Positions 53,909 to 64,000 of a stretch of DNA of 64,000 bases are shown in pieces. This stretch comes from Smallanthus sonchifolius. Lineage: Eukaryota > Streptophyta > Magnoliopsida > Asterales > Asteraceae. Position numbers and translations under genes: made by a program. The stretch spans positions 75,848,260 through 75,912,259 of the forward strand of contig CM042032.1 in NCBI GenBank assembly GCA_023525975.1, read 5' to 3'. The notes beneath the pieces are model-generated. The model worked only from the letters and a program-made list of their open reading frames with translations. It was not told where the DNA came from and did no database searches. Positions within the stretch are counted from its first letter, which is position 1; each line of letters starts with the position of its first letter.

Positions 53909-55596
53909 TGATGTGTTTGAGAGTGTATATAAAAATATATTATTTTTAAACACAAAAGCTTTGAATTTGTAAAACGGTAATTACTGTCACTCACTACAAC
54001 ACACTTATGACAAGTGCACCCATCGTGGACGTAATACATCGTTGGTAAGACCGAGTATCGATCCAAAGATACAGAGCCTCTTAGTACCGGACTTTGGTTG
54101 ATGTCTAATTTTTCCAAAATTTAAATGATTGTTTGATTTTGATTTTTGGAGATGGAGAAAAGATAAAAATGGTATTAGAAGTAATCAATGACAAAGGTAA
54201 ATCACTTTAGTTCGAATTCCTTCCAATGTTGTAATTAGCTTTTACTTATGGATTCTTAAAAGATCATTATATTGCAAACATGTCGATCATCACTTAAGTT
54301 GCTAAACCTTGTAGCTCGGGTTGATTTTGTCTTCCAGAGGGTATTAGTCTGAGCTACATGACAACTGCTATGTTCAGCTAGACATGGTTCCTGGGTTGGA
54401 ACACCACGCCAAATTCTTGAAGATCAGTGATAATGTGTGTAAGTGCAAAATATGGAGCAAATCCTTAGTCGGGACATTAACTCCCACAATAATATTGGAA
54501 AGTTGTCACCATAACAACCACCTTAATGTCGGAATTAAAGTATCAAAATTGTGTCTTTAGACAAAGGACTTTACACACTAGTCACTATGACTCCTTTGCT
54601 TTGATTCCTTTCCACAAAGGTAGTGATAGTGCACAAGGTCAAGTCTTTAGAATACCGAGTCACCGTATATTAAAAAATAATGATCTTTACATCCGCGTTC
54701 ACAATTCACAACTTCTAGCATCCTTCTAAGTAACTGACACATCGACTCTACATAGACATAGAAGTGTGAATGCCCGAATCAACGAAGCATGAAGTCGGTA
54801 AATCATTCCGACGGTTGTGTGGATCCACGTTCAATGTTAAAAGATCACATTTTGAACTCACTCACACACATCAATTTTGAATCCATAAAGACACTAACTA
54901 CTTCATTGGAAGTTCATCTTCCCAAAGTGATTCAAATAGTTTAGCCAAGAATGGCCATGCAATCAACAAAGATTAATCTTGTATAAACACTCAAAGGCAT
55001 CATTACAAGATTTCAAATTTGTTAATTGAATCTAGAATATTGGAAATTGAAACTAACTACAAAAATTATACTTAATTTTTCTAAACAATGGCTACCAAAC
55101 TCTAACCAAGCTTTCTTCAAAATGGTGCTAGAATGGCCTACATATAGGATGTTCTGGAGCTCGAACACGAGTCGTGCCTGGTGAGACACGGCCCCGTGTG
55201 TACCCTATTGGCTGCTCCACTAACTTGGTCGAAGCAGACCTGGACATTGTAGTGCGCACGACGGCGTGTTGAGCTTGAGCATGGGGCGTGCTTGACCTTT
55301 GGCACAGGGGCGTGTTGGTTTGGACACCGGGTTATGGGTCCCCTATGTTTTTTGTCTCCTGACCTAGGGCATGGGGCGTCCCTTATGAGGCACGACCCGT
55401 GCCTGCCTTGATGTCTTGATCATTTCTTATTGTTTTTGCACTGTTTTTTGCTCCTTTGATCAATTTTCGGTCTTTAGATCCCGAAAACTCAATAGCAATC
55501 AATTAAAGCACTAATTCATAAGAATCTTAAGAAAACAAACATTAAAGGAATGACGTTTGATGTGAAAAACAAGTATAATTTGTTGCACATCAAACA
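53909..55596 (-). repeat. LTR of a Ty3/gypsy-type element (3' LTR)
   Basis: The segment runs on the minus strand from TGTTTGATGTGCAAC to AAACACATCA. It is preceded (55597-55640) by TTCAAGTGTGAGGA, the purine-rich end typical of Athila/Tat-type gypsy elements, whose 3' region reads like GACAAGTAAAGATTCAAGTG. The inside shows no coding sense; a part at 55150-55420 is rich in GGGGCGTG/CACGCC words. It abuts the copia fragment at 53908. A target duplication cannot be tested because the rest of the element is missing. Confidence 0.6.
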
Positions 55597-55855
55597 TCCT
55601 CACACTTGAATCTTTACTTGTCTTCAAGCATTAATACTCCCAATTGGAATGGGTAGAAGAGAAAGGTGATTCTCCCATGTGTGATTGCCCTAAGTACACA
55701 AACGGTTCTTAAGCTTACAAGTTATGAAAGACACCATTTTAAATTTTTATGTAAGAAATATTTACAAGAGTAACAAGCCTACTTAAGTTAACACTTCACA
55801 ACCCTCACAAATGATCATTCAACGCTCGGTGAATATATGGATAAATGTCACACCC
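55597..55855 (-). other. 3' internal region of the gypsy-type element, with polypurine tract
   Basis: About 260 bp between the LTR and the next repeat. It begins with the purine tract GTGTGAGGA on the minus strand. No coding sense; the element is cut at 55856. Confidence 0.5.
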
Positions 55856-57850
55856 CCGCTAAAGCGAAAACACGAGGATGTAACGAAATTGAACCACAAT
55901 GAGATAAAGAGAAACTAAGGAATTTAAATATTATGAATCCAATTGTTTACATTGTTTAAAATAAAACCACAAAACATAATCTAAATCTTTTATTATTAAA
56001 CTAAGTCCATGCATCCTAGGTGAAAGCACTTCATCTCTAGCTTACTTCAATTTTCTGAAAACATGTAAAAATAACGAGCCAACTATAAAGTAAGTTGGTG
56101 AATTTCATAAGTTTTGACACACGAAAAGTTGTAAGTACAAATCATAAATACTTTAGATATACAAGCTTATTAAGTTCAAATACATGAAGTCCACAACTAA
56201 CCCTAGTGACTGAATGCCCTCTAAGAGATTTGGAATCCACCGAATCATGTATGTCGGATTTGGATCTTCCAACACCCTAACCGGATGATAGATGGGTATG
56301 TCACACCTATGTATCCACTATCGTACTACCGTTGGCTATTAAAATTAATGGTTGTGTATGAACTAATGAGAGGGGCTTTATGAAAATAAATACGAATCAT
56401 GTATAAGCCATTTAATGTAGCAATTATGTGAAAATGTGTTATTGATTTGTATGAAAAGTTATTGATACGTTTATGATATATGACATGTTTTCACCCTAAA
56501 ATAAAACATAAGAAAATGGGCTATGAAAACTTACCCTGAAATCCTTGAGCAAACGAGAAAAATTAACCGGTTGATTAAGAATGCCCTAAATTATTAGTAG
56601 TTGTGTAAGCGCATAGAAACAAGTTATAAGGACAAGATGGAATGTTTGAATGGATTGATTAAGGGTTTAAAAGAATTCAAATCAGGTGCAAACTATCAAA
56701 TATGAGGGTTTTATTTGCCAAATGATTCATAGGGTTAAGAAATTTAAAGTTTTGAAAGATATACAAGAATTAGGGTTTTTGACAGAATTCAGTCCGCAAG
56801 TTACGGGACGTTTTTGACTAAACAAATAATTTTATAAAATTCTCAAAATTTACAGAAAAATAATTTAGCATGTTTAGAACAATTTTCATTTAGAATTTTA
56901 TTTTATACAAACCTTTTAACCTGCCATAAACCGAAGCCCAAGACAGAAACTAGGTTCATGGCGCGTCTGTCTTGCGTGACTGATTTCGAGGTCGAAATCT
57001 TGGAGTTAGAAGATCTATATTTTATGGTTAGAAACTAGACTCAATCAGCTATATTTTGAAAAAATAAGTAACTGATTTGAGTTCCTAAAGACCAGGTTAT
57101 GGTCGTCTCAAGTTGGTAACAGAATGTGTTCGAAATTGTTAAAGTGCTTTGGTGATATCCTTGAATGTGTTAAAGAGTTTTCTACAAAATTATGGTTTAG
57201 ATCTAAGTTCTACCACATGAATAATATATATTGAATTATATAGCATCATGATTTAGTCTTAGAGTGTATGAAAACTTTAGAATAAGAACAAATCATTTAG
57301 AAAGAAGAACAAACAAGAACATGATGTTCAATGCTATGATTTAACATGAACACCTTGCTGTTTGTATCATTCATGATTGCTACACTAAGGTGTATGATCA
57401 AGGATTATACATTAGAATAGAGATAGAATAAGTTAGAAACATAAGAACCTTTGAATTAAAGTAGTAAAACAAGTTAGGGTTTGATTACATGAAATAATGA
57501 AAAAGACAAGAACAATGAAAGAGAAGACTTACAAAAACAACTCTTGAATTCTTGCAATAAGAGAGTATGGTCGAAAATTATAGAGTTATGGGAGGGTATT
57601 CTTGCTTTGAATTGGTGTGAAAAATAAAGGGGATTAAGGGTCTATTTATAGGGAGGATTGAGGTAAGTATATGGTATGTTTTGAAGAACAAGGTAGCAAC
57701 CGGAAGCCCTAATTCAGCCGCCAACCACCTTTTTCTTGTGAGATTTTGAGCTTTAGCCACCAAGCCAAGGTGTTCCTAAGGCCATCTAGTGGTGCACACG
57801 TGAACCGGTCTTGAATTGTAAACGAAAACACAGTTGGACGGTAACCGGTA
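55856..57850 (-). repeat. Probable LTR with TATA box
   Basis: The plus strand begins TGTCACACCCCCGC, an LTR-type end, at 55856. On the minus strand a strong TATA box CTATAAATAG at 57642-57651 is followed by leader-like sequence. The 1.9-kb stretch encodes nothing recognisable; the frame 57578-57763 is probably spurious. The right end and target duplication were not found, so this may be one end of a truncated element. Confidence 0.4.
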
Positions 57851-58554
57851 CAATAAGTGAGTTGTAAATTATCGTAATGAATCAAATTAATAAATTATCG
57901 CTATGACTGAAAGGGTAAAAAAAAGTAACAATTATTGACTTTTTTTTAAGTTTCATCATTTTTTAACGTAAATGGTTTTTATATATTTCATTATTTAAAA
58001 AAAATTATAACATGAAATCGAAGATCTTATTCCTTTGAATTTAATTATATAATAATTAAGCATAATATATATTTTGAGGTTCATTGTAGAATATTAAATT
58101 ATTGTGGGACAAAAAAAGAAACCTATATCATAAATTTTTTTAATTTATTGTTTAAATTTTGTATTTATTAAATACAAAACATATGTTTATATATATAAAA
58201 AAACCCCATAACTAACTCTTTAGATATACTTTTAAAATTTTAACCGTTACCCACCCACATGTACGTAATATAATTTACACATGACCTACATATGTATAAG
58301 TTATGTATTAAAACGAAACTTGTTCATATTTTATATTTTTTAATTTCATGAGACTTATAAATATTACATTTTTATTATTTTTTATTTTAAAAATTTTTTA
58401 AGATTAAAAATTTAAAAGACTTATTTTGTTTTATGTGTTCTCGTAATATTTAAGGTTATTTACTTAGTTTAGGTTATTTTATATATATGATTACAACCTT
58501 ATATGTAATTGTAATGGTGAGTAATTATATACTCTGTTTTAGGAATCTGTACTA
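57851..58554. other. Very AT-rich non-coding stretch
   Basis: No gene or element end recognised. Confidence 0.45.
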
Positions 58555-58850
58555 TATAATAAATTTCATACCACGTGTCGTCTTCATATTTATTCCCATT
58601 ATTTTTTTCTGTCTCTCTCTCTTATTAAATATACCTCTATCTTTTAATAAAAATATATTTTTAAAGAAAGTATTAATCTTTATATTAATAAATCTCTAAA
58701 CATATTTTGACGAGTATATGTGTTAACAGATTATATTGTATTCTACGAGTTTATTCAACTCGTGTAAAACACGAGTTTTTAAAATATAATTTTTTATTAC
58801 TTAATATTTAGTATTATATTTATTCAAGCCGTGTAATACACGAGATTTTA
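58555..58850 (-). repeat. Dispersed repeat, inverted copy related to 38281-38725
   Basis: The reverse complement has CGTGTATTACACGG at its head, TTAATAAGAGAGAGAGACAG, GACGACACGTGGTATG and TTATTATATAGTACAG, in the same order as the copy at 38281. Confidence 0.5.
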
Positions 58851-58867
58851 ACATAGTAAAATATATA

Positions 58868-59276
58868 TAGGTGCGTGTTCTTTTGAGAACCAACTTTATA
58901 TTGAGAATTGAGAGAACCACATAAAATGTGTACATATTGATTTAGTGAAAAAAATAAAATTAAAAAACAATTTTCTGTTTATCTATCTTTACTCTTAGTT
59001 TGATTTTATCTCACATTTTCTAAATATGTTTTAAAATAGTATAAAAATATGCATGTATACTCATATTTGTGCATATAGTGTATGTGCATATAGTGTATGT
59101 GCATATATACATTTATACAAGCGACTATAAATATCATGTTTTAAAAAAAACAAATATTAAACATATTGAAATATACATGAATTCTAATTAATTTATATAA
59201 TAAATAGTTCAATGGTTAATACAGTTTTCACGTTTCTTAACATAATGTTAGTTTTCAAAAAAAACGCATCTATGTA
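58868..59276. mobile_element. Foldback MITE
   Basis: Left GGTGCGTGTTCTTTTGAGAA and the inverted right end (GATGCGTTTTTTTTGAAAAC) share a diverged terminal inverted repeat continuing through CAACTTTAT / TAACATTAT. TATATA lies on both sides. No coding content. Confidence 0.5.
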
Positions 59277-59427
59277 TATATATTACATAATTATATACAT
59301 GATTATGCATTGTCATAAATACGTGATTCATAATTACACATGGAATTGGTAAGTTTAGCACTTTATTTCAACTTAGTAACCGCCCTCTATGTGTGTGTAT
59401 ACTCTTGTTGTAAACATTACTTTTTTT

Positions 59428-59564
59428 TAACGTCAAATATTACATTCATACTTTACTTTTACACCAATAATTCTAAATTACTTCATTGTCTAGGTTTGAA
59501 CATGTGACCTCTCCTTTAAAAGGCATGTGTCTCTACCAAGTAGGCTAGCCCTACATCGACAAAT
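59428..59564 (-). mobile_element. Short tRNA-derived SINE
   Basis: The minus strand carries an A box (TAGCCTACTTGG, 59536-59547) and a B box (TGTTCAAACCT, 59492-59502) at normal spacing. ATTACTTTTTTT occurs on both sides (59416-59427 and 59565-59576) and looks like the target duplication. It does not have a full tRNA fold. Confidence 0.6.
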
Positions 59565-59576
59565 ATTACTTTTTTT

Positions 59577-60561
59577 ATGATGTCAAATTTACACCCACGG
59601 ATCCAATAACGAGAAGTTATTCAATTTTGATTAAAAACGAGAGAAAGCCCACAAATTTAAACCATTTCATCAGATTCATTTTGTTCCAATTGAATAGTTT
59701 ATCATGTGAAAATAGTACAGACCTGTATTATTTCCTCGGGTTACTATTAAATTAACCTAATTCTTATTCTAAAATAAAAAAATAAAAAAAAACCCTATTT
59801 AGGGTTTTGCAGATTTTGGCATTCTTCTGTGCTATCGTGATTTGAAACTTGAAATTCTATTCGTTGTCAACGTTGAAAAACATTTCACACTAATCAAAGA
59901 CAAAATCTCAAAGACAAAATCATGACACATGGCCTATGAATAGTAGCACCCTCCATCCATTATCTGCAACCCCATCCTCTCGTCCATTCACATCTTCCTT
60001 TCTGTTTCTGTAACACAAACTTTCATTCTGACATTAGATTTTCTCTTCTTTTGGCGGTGTTGTGGAAATTGCACTGTTACTGTTTATCAACTCTTCAGAG
60101 CTAGCCAAATTGTGCGAGAACAGTAACAGTAATAAGGCGTTTTGATCTTTCTTTTCAGTTCTTTGCACTTGATCTGTCTATCCAGAAATACTCAAACGAC
60201 ACTGGATATTAAAATGGAGATGGGATCAAATTAATTCCCTGAAAATCAGTTATCACATTCATGTTTGTCTATCTTATCTTTCTACTCCTCAACAACTCAT
60301 GTTCCCTATTAAAAAATTGGTTTGGTTACAAATCACATCTCTGTCTACTGGTCTGTGTTTTGTCTCTTAATTAACAAATTATAGAATGATTTAATCATAT
60401 ATTTAATTATTCAAAACTTCTTTGGATAAGACTACAGGCTTTAAAATTTAAGTCTTAATAGTTTGTTTTATTGTTTTAATAGTTGTTACATGTTATATGT
60501 CAGTCACTCAGAACTTTTAAATCTGTAAAACTTGTGTATAGAGTATTATCTCTAACAATGA
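59577..60561. other. Non-coding stretch, possible leader sequence
   Basis: Positions 59960-60310 are rich in CT words and could be the 5' leader of a plus-strand transcript, but no coding exon follows. Otherwise nothing recognised. Confidence 0.3.
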
Positions 60562-60892
60562 GAATTTTTTAGATTTGTAGGCAGGACTTGGGCGATAAAT
60601 TTGGGTTGTAGGTGAATTTTGAAAGCATTTTGGTTTTTAAGGTAATGTGTTTGTTGGACAAGCGGATTCACCCAATTCGCTTGTTGGATACACGGATTCA
60701 AGAAATTCCTGTGACTAGAATTAATCTGCTGGTGCAAGAAGTAGATTTAGTTGAATGTGCTTGTCCAACAAGCGCGTTGGTTGAATCGGTTTATCAAACC
60801 AACAAATTACCTAGAAACCTAAATCCTTTCAAAATTCACCTACAAACCAAATCCAATCCCTTAAATCTCCTATAAATCTAAAAAATTCGTAC
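60562..60892. repeat. Imperfect inverted-repeat hairpin
   Basis: GAATTTTTTAGATTT at 60562 is the exact inverse of AAATCTAAAAAATTC ending at 60892. Between them, TTGTAGGTGAATTTTGAAAG and GGTAAT-type words pair with their inverses. A smaller hairpin of CAAGCG/CGCTTG words occupies the middle. The open frames across it are not genes. Confidence 0.8.
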
Positions 60893-60977
60893 CAATGATC
60901 CCGCTTTTAACACTAAAAATTCGTACCAATGATCGTGCTTTTAACACTAAAAATTCGTACCAATGGTCCGTGCTTGG
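60878..60977. repeat. Three tandem copies of a 36-bp unit
   Basis: AAAAATTCGTACCAATG followed by GATC(CC/GT)GCTTTTAACACT is repeated twice, with a third partial copy ending GGTCCGTGCTTGG. The array starts in the right arm of the hairpin. Confidence 0.85.
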
Positions 60978-61092
60978 ATGGAGTTCTATATTTAACATTT
61001 TATATTTCAGTCATGCCATTTTTAACTTGCTTTAAAATAACTGTATAAAATATATAATACATGCACTTATGCAAACACATAAATAGCTAATA

Positions 61093-61464
61093 GAGTTAAA
61101 TATGGTTTTAGTCCATGTGGTTTGATTCAAATAACCATTTTAGTCCAAAAGTTTAAACTTTTTTAGTTCAATAGTTTCAATTTTGTATCAATTACAGTCC
61201 AGTTCATTAACCTCATCCAAAATTTCAGTCAAGTTTTTATTAAAAAACCAAAATACCAAAAGTTCTGTTAAGTTTAAATTTATTTTTCTAAACTCCATCA
61301 CCGCTAGATCACACCAGAAACTCTAGAAATTTTGGATGGGGTTAGTGAACTGGACTGTAACTGATACAAAAATAAAACTATTGGACTAAAAAAGTCAAAT
61401 TTATACTTTTGGACCGAAATGGTTATATGGATCAAACCACAGGGACTAAAACCGTATTTAACTC
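61093..61464. mobile_element. Mutator-like MITE with 9-bp target duplication
   Basis: Left GAGTTAAATATGGTTTTAGTCC and the inverted right end GAGTTAAATACGGTTTTAGTCC begin long inverted repeats (also CCAATAGTTT, ACTGTAA words). The nonamer TAGCTAATA is exactly repeated at 61084-61092 and 61465-61473. 372 bp, no coding content. Confidence 0.88.
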
Positions 61465-61473
61465 TAGCTAATA

Positions 61474-62207
61474 TTAATTTCTACCCTACAGTCTAGAATG
61501 TTAATTGGGTTCATCATGAGCTTGGGTTTAGATATGTATATCAGTTTTGTTGACTGTCAGCTGCTTTTAATGTTTAAATTTACTTCGTTAATCTTCCTTA
61601 AAAGGGAGTAACTTATTCCGTCCTGATCAAAGAATCCAAATTACACCACCTCTATATAGATTCGATGTTTGTAGACTGTCGGTTATCAGAAAAAAAGTTG
61701 ATTTCTTTTGTTAGATGTATTGAAGTTGTCTTTCAGTTCTTTCTAAATTTTTGAAAGTGGATAGGAATGAGAAATGAAAACCACACCACATGTTTCGAAG
61801 GCTAAACTCTGCGGACATTCTTTTTGTTAATTTCACTAATATCTTCTTGAAAAAAGATCTAAATGAAGAACCACCATGTATAAGTGAGAAAGATCAGCGA
61901 ACCAAGAAATCAAACAAAATATAAAATTTTACTTGAATTTCACAATGAGGGGTGTTCTGACATTCTAATCCCACGCCCTTCTCAAACAACCTGATCTTTG
62001 TCGTTTGCAGGTTAGGGCTTACGTCATAACCCTCTAAGGGCTTACGTCATAGCCTCGTACCTTTAAACGGACGTTTGGGGAATTGTCGAACGACCATTTG
62101 AATGTTAGGCCACGTTTAAGTGGCCGTTTGAGGATTCGTCGAATGGTTGTTTGAGGTTTAAGGGAGTGTAGCTATAGCAACACCCTTTCACAACACATTT
62201 GACTTGG
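61474..62207. other. Non-coding stretch
   Basis: A segment at 62020-62160 contains repeats of GGGCTTACGTCATA and of GCCGTTTGAGG-like words. No gene recognised. Confidence 0.45.
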
Positions 62208-62215
62208 TATATGCG

Positions 62216-63054
62216 CAGTGGCGGATTCAAGATTTTTTGTTAGCGGGTGCACAAAATGGGTCATCTTATATTCTTACAATGGATGGGTCGGGTATAAAAA
62301 ATTATTAAATTGTAGCAAAAAAATTTAACTTCCAGGATTATAACATGCCTTTAAGTAATAATAAAGACAACCAAACCGTCCACAATATATAATATTTTAA
62401 CAGCGTATAAGTTTAGAGTCTCAAATGGTCTAACCTCGTAAGTCACGACATGAGATGCAAATTTACTCATTCACAAAGCTTCCCAACCTTTCAATCACTA
62501 AATATACTAAATATAATCTGAAAAAATAAAAATAACATAAATAAACCAATAGCAAAATAACCATAATGAATCTGGGATTTGGAGCTGCTAAGGGGATGCG
62601 GAATGCACAAATATAAATTCGAAGCAGAAGATAAATGCATAACCATTAGGAATCTCACCTCTCGGGTTTTCGACTTGAACTGCTTCGATGTCAATAAGTT
62701 TGGTTGCCGATTTGAAGAGACCTAATGAACTCGGCAGCCTTCAAGTCCTTTAATCGAAATCAGATGGAGATGGATAATCGATAATTTTGGAATTGCGATG
62801 GATATTGGATGATTTTGGAATGCGCTAAAAATTTGGGAGCGGAAACGAACAGGCGGTGGCGGTGATTGGGATAAATTATTACTGGACTAAAAGTCTATTT
62901 TTTTCCTTTAATTTACTTTGGGCTGGGTGCCTTTAAAAGGCTTTTAACAAAAGATTAAGGTGGCCTAAAGTTTTCATTACATAAAATTACACTAGAAATT
63001 TGTTCTTGAGGGGGTGCCTCTGCCCCCCCTAAAGCCTTCTTCCATCTGCCCCTG
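62216..63054. mobile_element. hAT-type non-autonomous element with 8-bp target duplication
   Basis: The ends CAGTGGCGGA and, inverted, CAGGGGCAGA are diverged hAT termini. The octamer TATATGCG is repeated exactly at 62208-62215 and 63055-63062. The 839-bp inside has no transposase; a 67-codon minus-strand frame at 62491-62694 has no recognisable domain. Confidence 0.85.
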
Positions 63055-63062
63055 TATATGCG

Positions 63063-64000
63063 CAAATTTTAACTAAATTTCTCTGAATTCCAATATGAAG
63101 TATTGTATAATTTTATGATTAAACATTACCAAATTTTATCTCAATTAACCGGCATTTGTAAATCAATTCACATACAAGTAGAAAGATAATTTTTCGAATA
63201 GCAATAGCCTTTAGGAATCTAAGATTACAGCATGTTAACCAGTACCGTATGTTATTCAGACACTAGGGCGAAAAAAAGACTACAATTTACATGTGTCAAT
63301 GCTGAAATGATTAATAATTTTCTCCGGTTGATGAATATATAAAGTTTCATATGGTGCATAAGTTTTGTCATAAATGTCAAACAAGGTATCAATCTGGATA
63401 TTATATTTCAGAGTAAAAGTTACACTAAACAAAATAACTTTCATCATAAATATAGATTAAGATTCTTAGCATTTTTAGTGTCTATTGAACTCCTTAAACC
63501 TGATTTGTCTTGTACATAGAAAGATAAAATGAGTTTATTTCTTTTTTGCTCAACTTATAAGTTAAATCCCTAAATTTTATTGTCTTATTTTAAAATCAGC
63601 TCCTTGTATATAGGTTGAATAAGACAAAGAAGAAAGGATTAAACAATTACACAAAATAATAAAAAAATAATTAAGAGACATCATCCATAAATAATGATGA
63701 AAGTTGGTTGGATTAACCCAACATTAGACTTAAAAGTTAGTTCTACGCATCAATATATGATCACATATTCAAATTATGAGCCGTTTCTTGAATCTGCAAG
63801 GGAGTTACATTAATTCAACACTTAATCTATACTTAAGGCATTATCTTTAATCTAATTCTTTGTCACATGCATTGTCTGGTATGTGTCAGCCATTCAAACC
63901 CCATTTAAAGAACTTCAATAGATAAAATACAACATATATTGTTAGATATCAAGCAGCAAAACACGAATACATGATTGTTTACCTCAACAAAGATCGACTC
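63063..64000. other. Non-coding stretch to the window end
   Basis: AT-rich sequence with no gene recognised. On the minus strand the last bases (GTTGAG|GTAAAC near 63980) could be a splice donor of an exon lying outside the window, but that cannot be tested here. Confidence 0.4.

Noticed and set aside
59492..59548. tRNA gene candidate on the minus strand
   Set aside because: The box spacing is right, but the acceptor and anticodon stems do not form; better explained as a SINE.
59960..60310. First exon of a plus-strand host gene
   Set aside because: CT-rich leader-like sequence only; no open frame with coding sense and no confident splice site downstream.
60612..60875. 87-codon frame in the hairpin repeat
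   Set aside because: The matching minus-strand frame has mirror-like sequence because the DNA is an inverted repeat; no domain is seen.

Overview
This window is nuclear DNA of a flowering plant, in a repeat-dense, AT-rich stretch. Plant hallmarks are Ty1/copia elements primed by initiator-Met tRNA, a Ty3/gypsy-type LTR, a CACTA element of the Tnp2 class, Mutator-like elements with 9-bp target duplications, hAT and Tourist MITEs, tRNA-derived SINEs, a nuclear copy of the plastid 16S rRNA leader, a UPF0496 family gene and a DVL/ROTUNDIFOLIA peptide gene. The LTR element carrying CCHC and ARID domains is a type I associate with Asteraceae, so that family is my guess; it is not proven by the sequence. 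I see no bacterial operon, CRISPR array or phage.

Layout. 1-577 is a minus-strand copia relic. 3094-15256 is a plus-strand copia element cut off in RNase H. Inside it, at 5334-13114, sits a complete minus-strand copia element with matching 5-bp duplications. The outer element lies between two copies of a 456-461 bp repeat (2638-3093 and 15257-15717), which looks like a rearrangement that kept the empty insertion site. 15729-19475 is a minus-strand UPF0496 gene split by a non-autonomous LTR retrotransposon (16238-18902) encoding a CCHC knuckle, a protease-like segment without its catalytic Asp, and an ARID domain. 20429-24963 is a decayed copia element with a small CACTA-like insertion in its RNase H.

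25-41 kb is mostly MITEs, foldback repeats, microsatellites and relics. It includes a plastid rrn16-leader insertion (28446-28593), a 5'-truncated copia element (30483-32098), a 338-bp inverted pair of nearly identical MITEs (34780-35117 and 35668-36005), a hAT element (36500-37003) and a SINE. 41460-43456 is a complete Mutator-like element. It ends 401 bp upstream of the one apparently intact host gene I can defend: a 41-residue DVL/RTFL peptide gene at 43858-43983 with a TATA box.

44-58 kb holds CACTA-type fragments, a SINE with a 13-bp duplication, a two-gene CACTA transposon on the minus strand (about 46551-53000) interrupted by a second Mutator-like element (48604-50096), a copia relic, and LTR pieces of Ty3/gypsy type. 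58-64 kb holds further MITEs, a second SINE, a hairpin repeat, a short Mutator MITE and a hAT element, with no coding gene I can support.

Most coding sequence here is dead transposon sequence. The points of most interest are the ARID-carrying LTR element and its insertion into UPF0496, the duplication around the outer copia element, the DVL gene beside a Mutator element, and the Mutator elements with non-transposon cargo.
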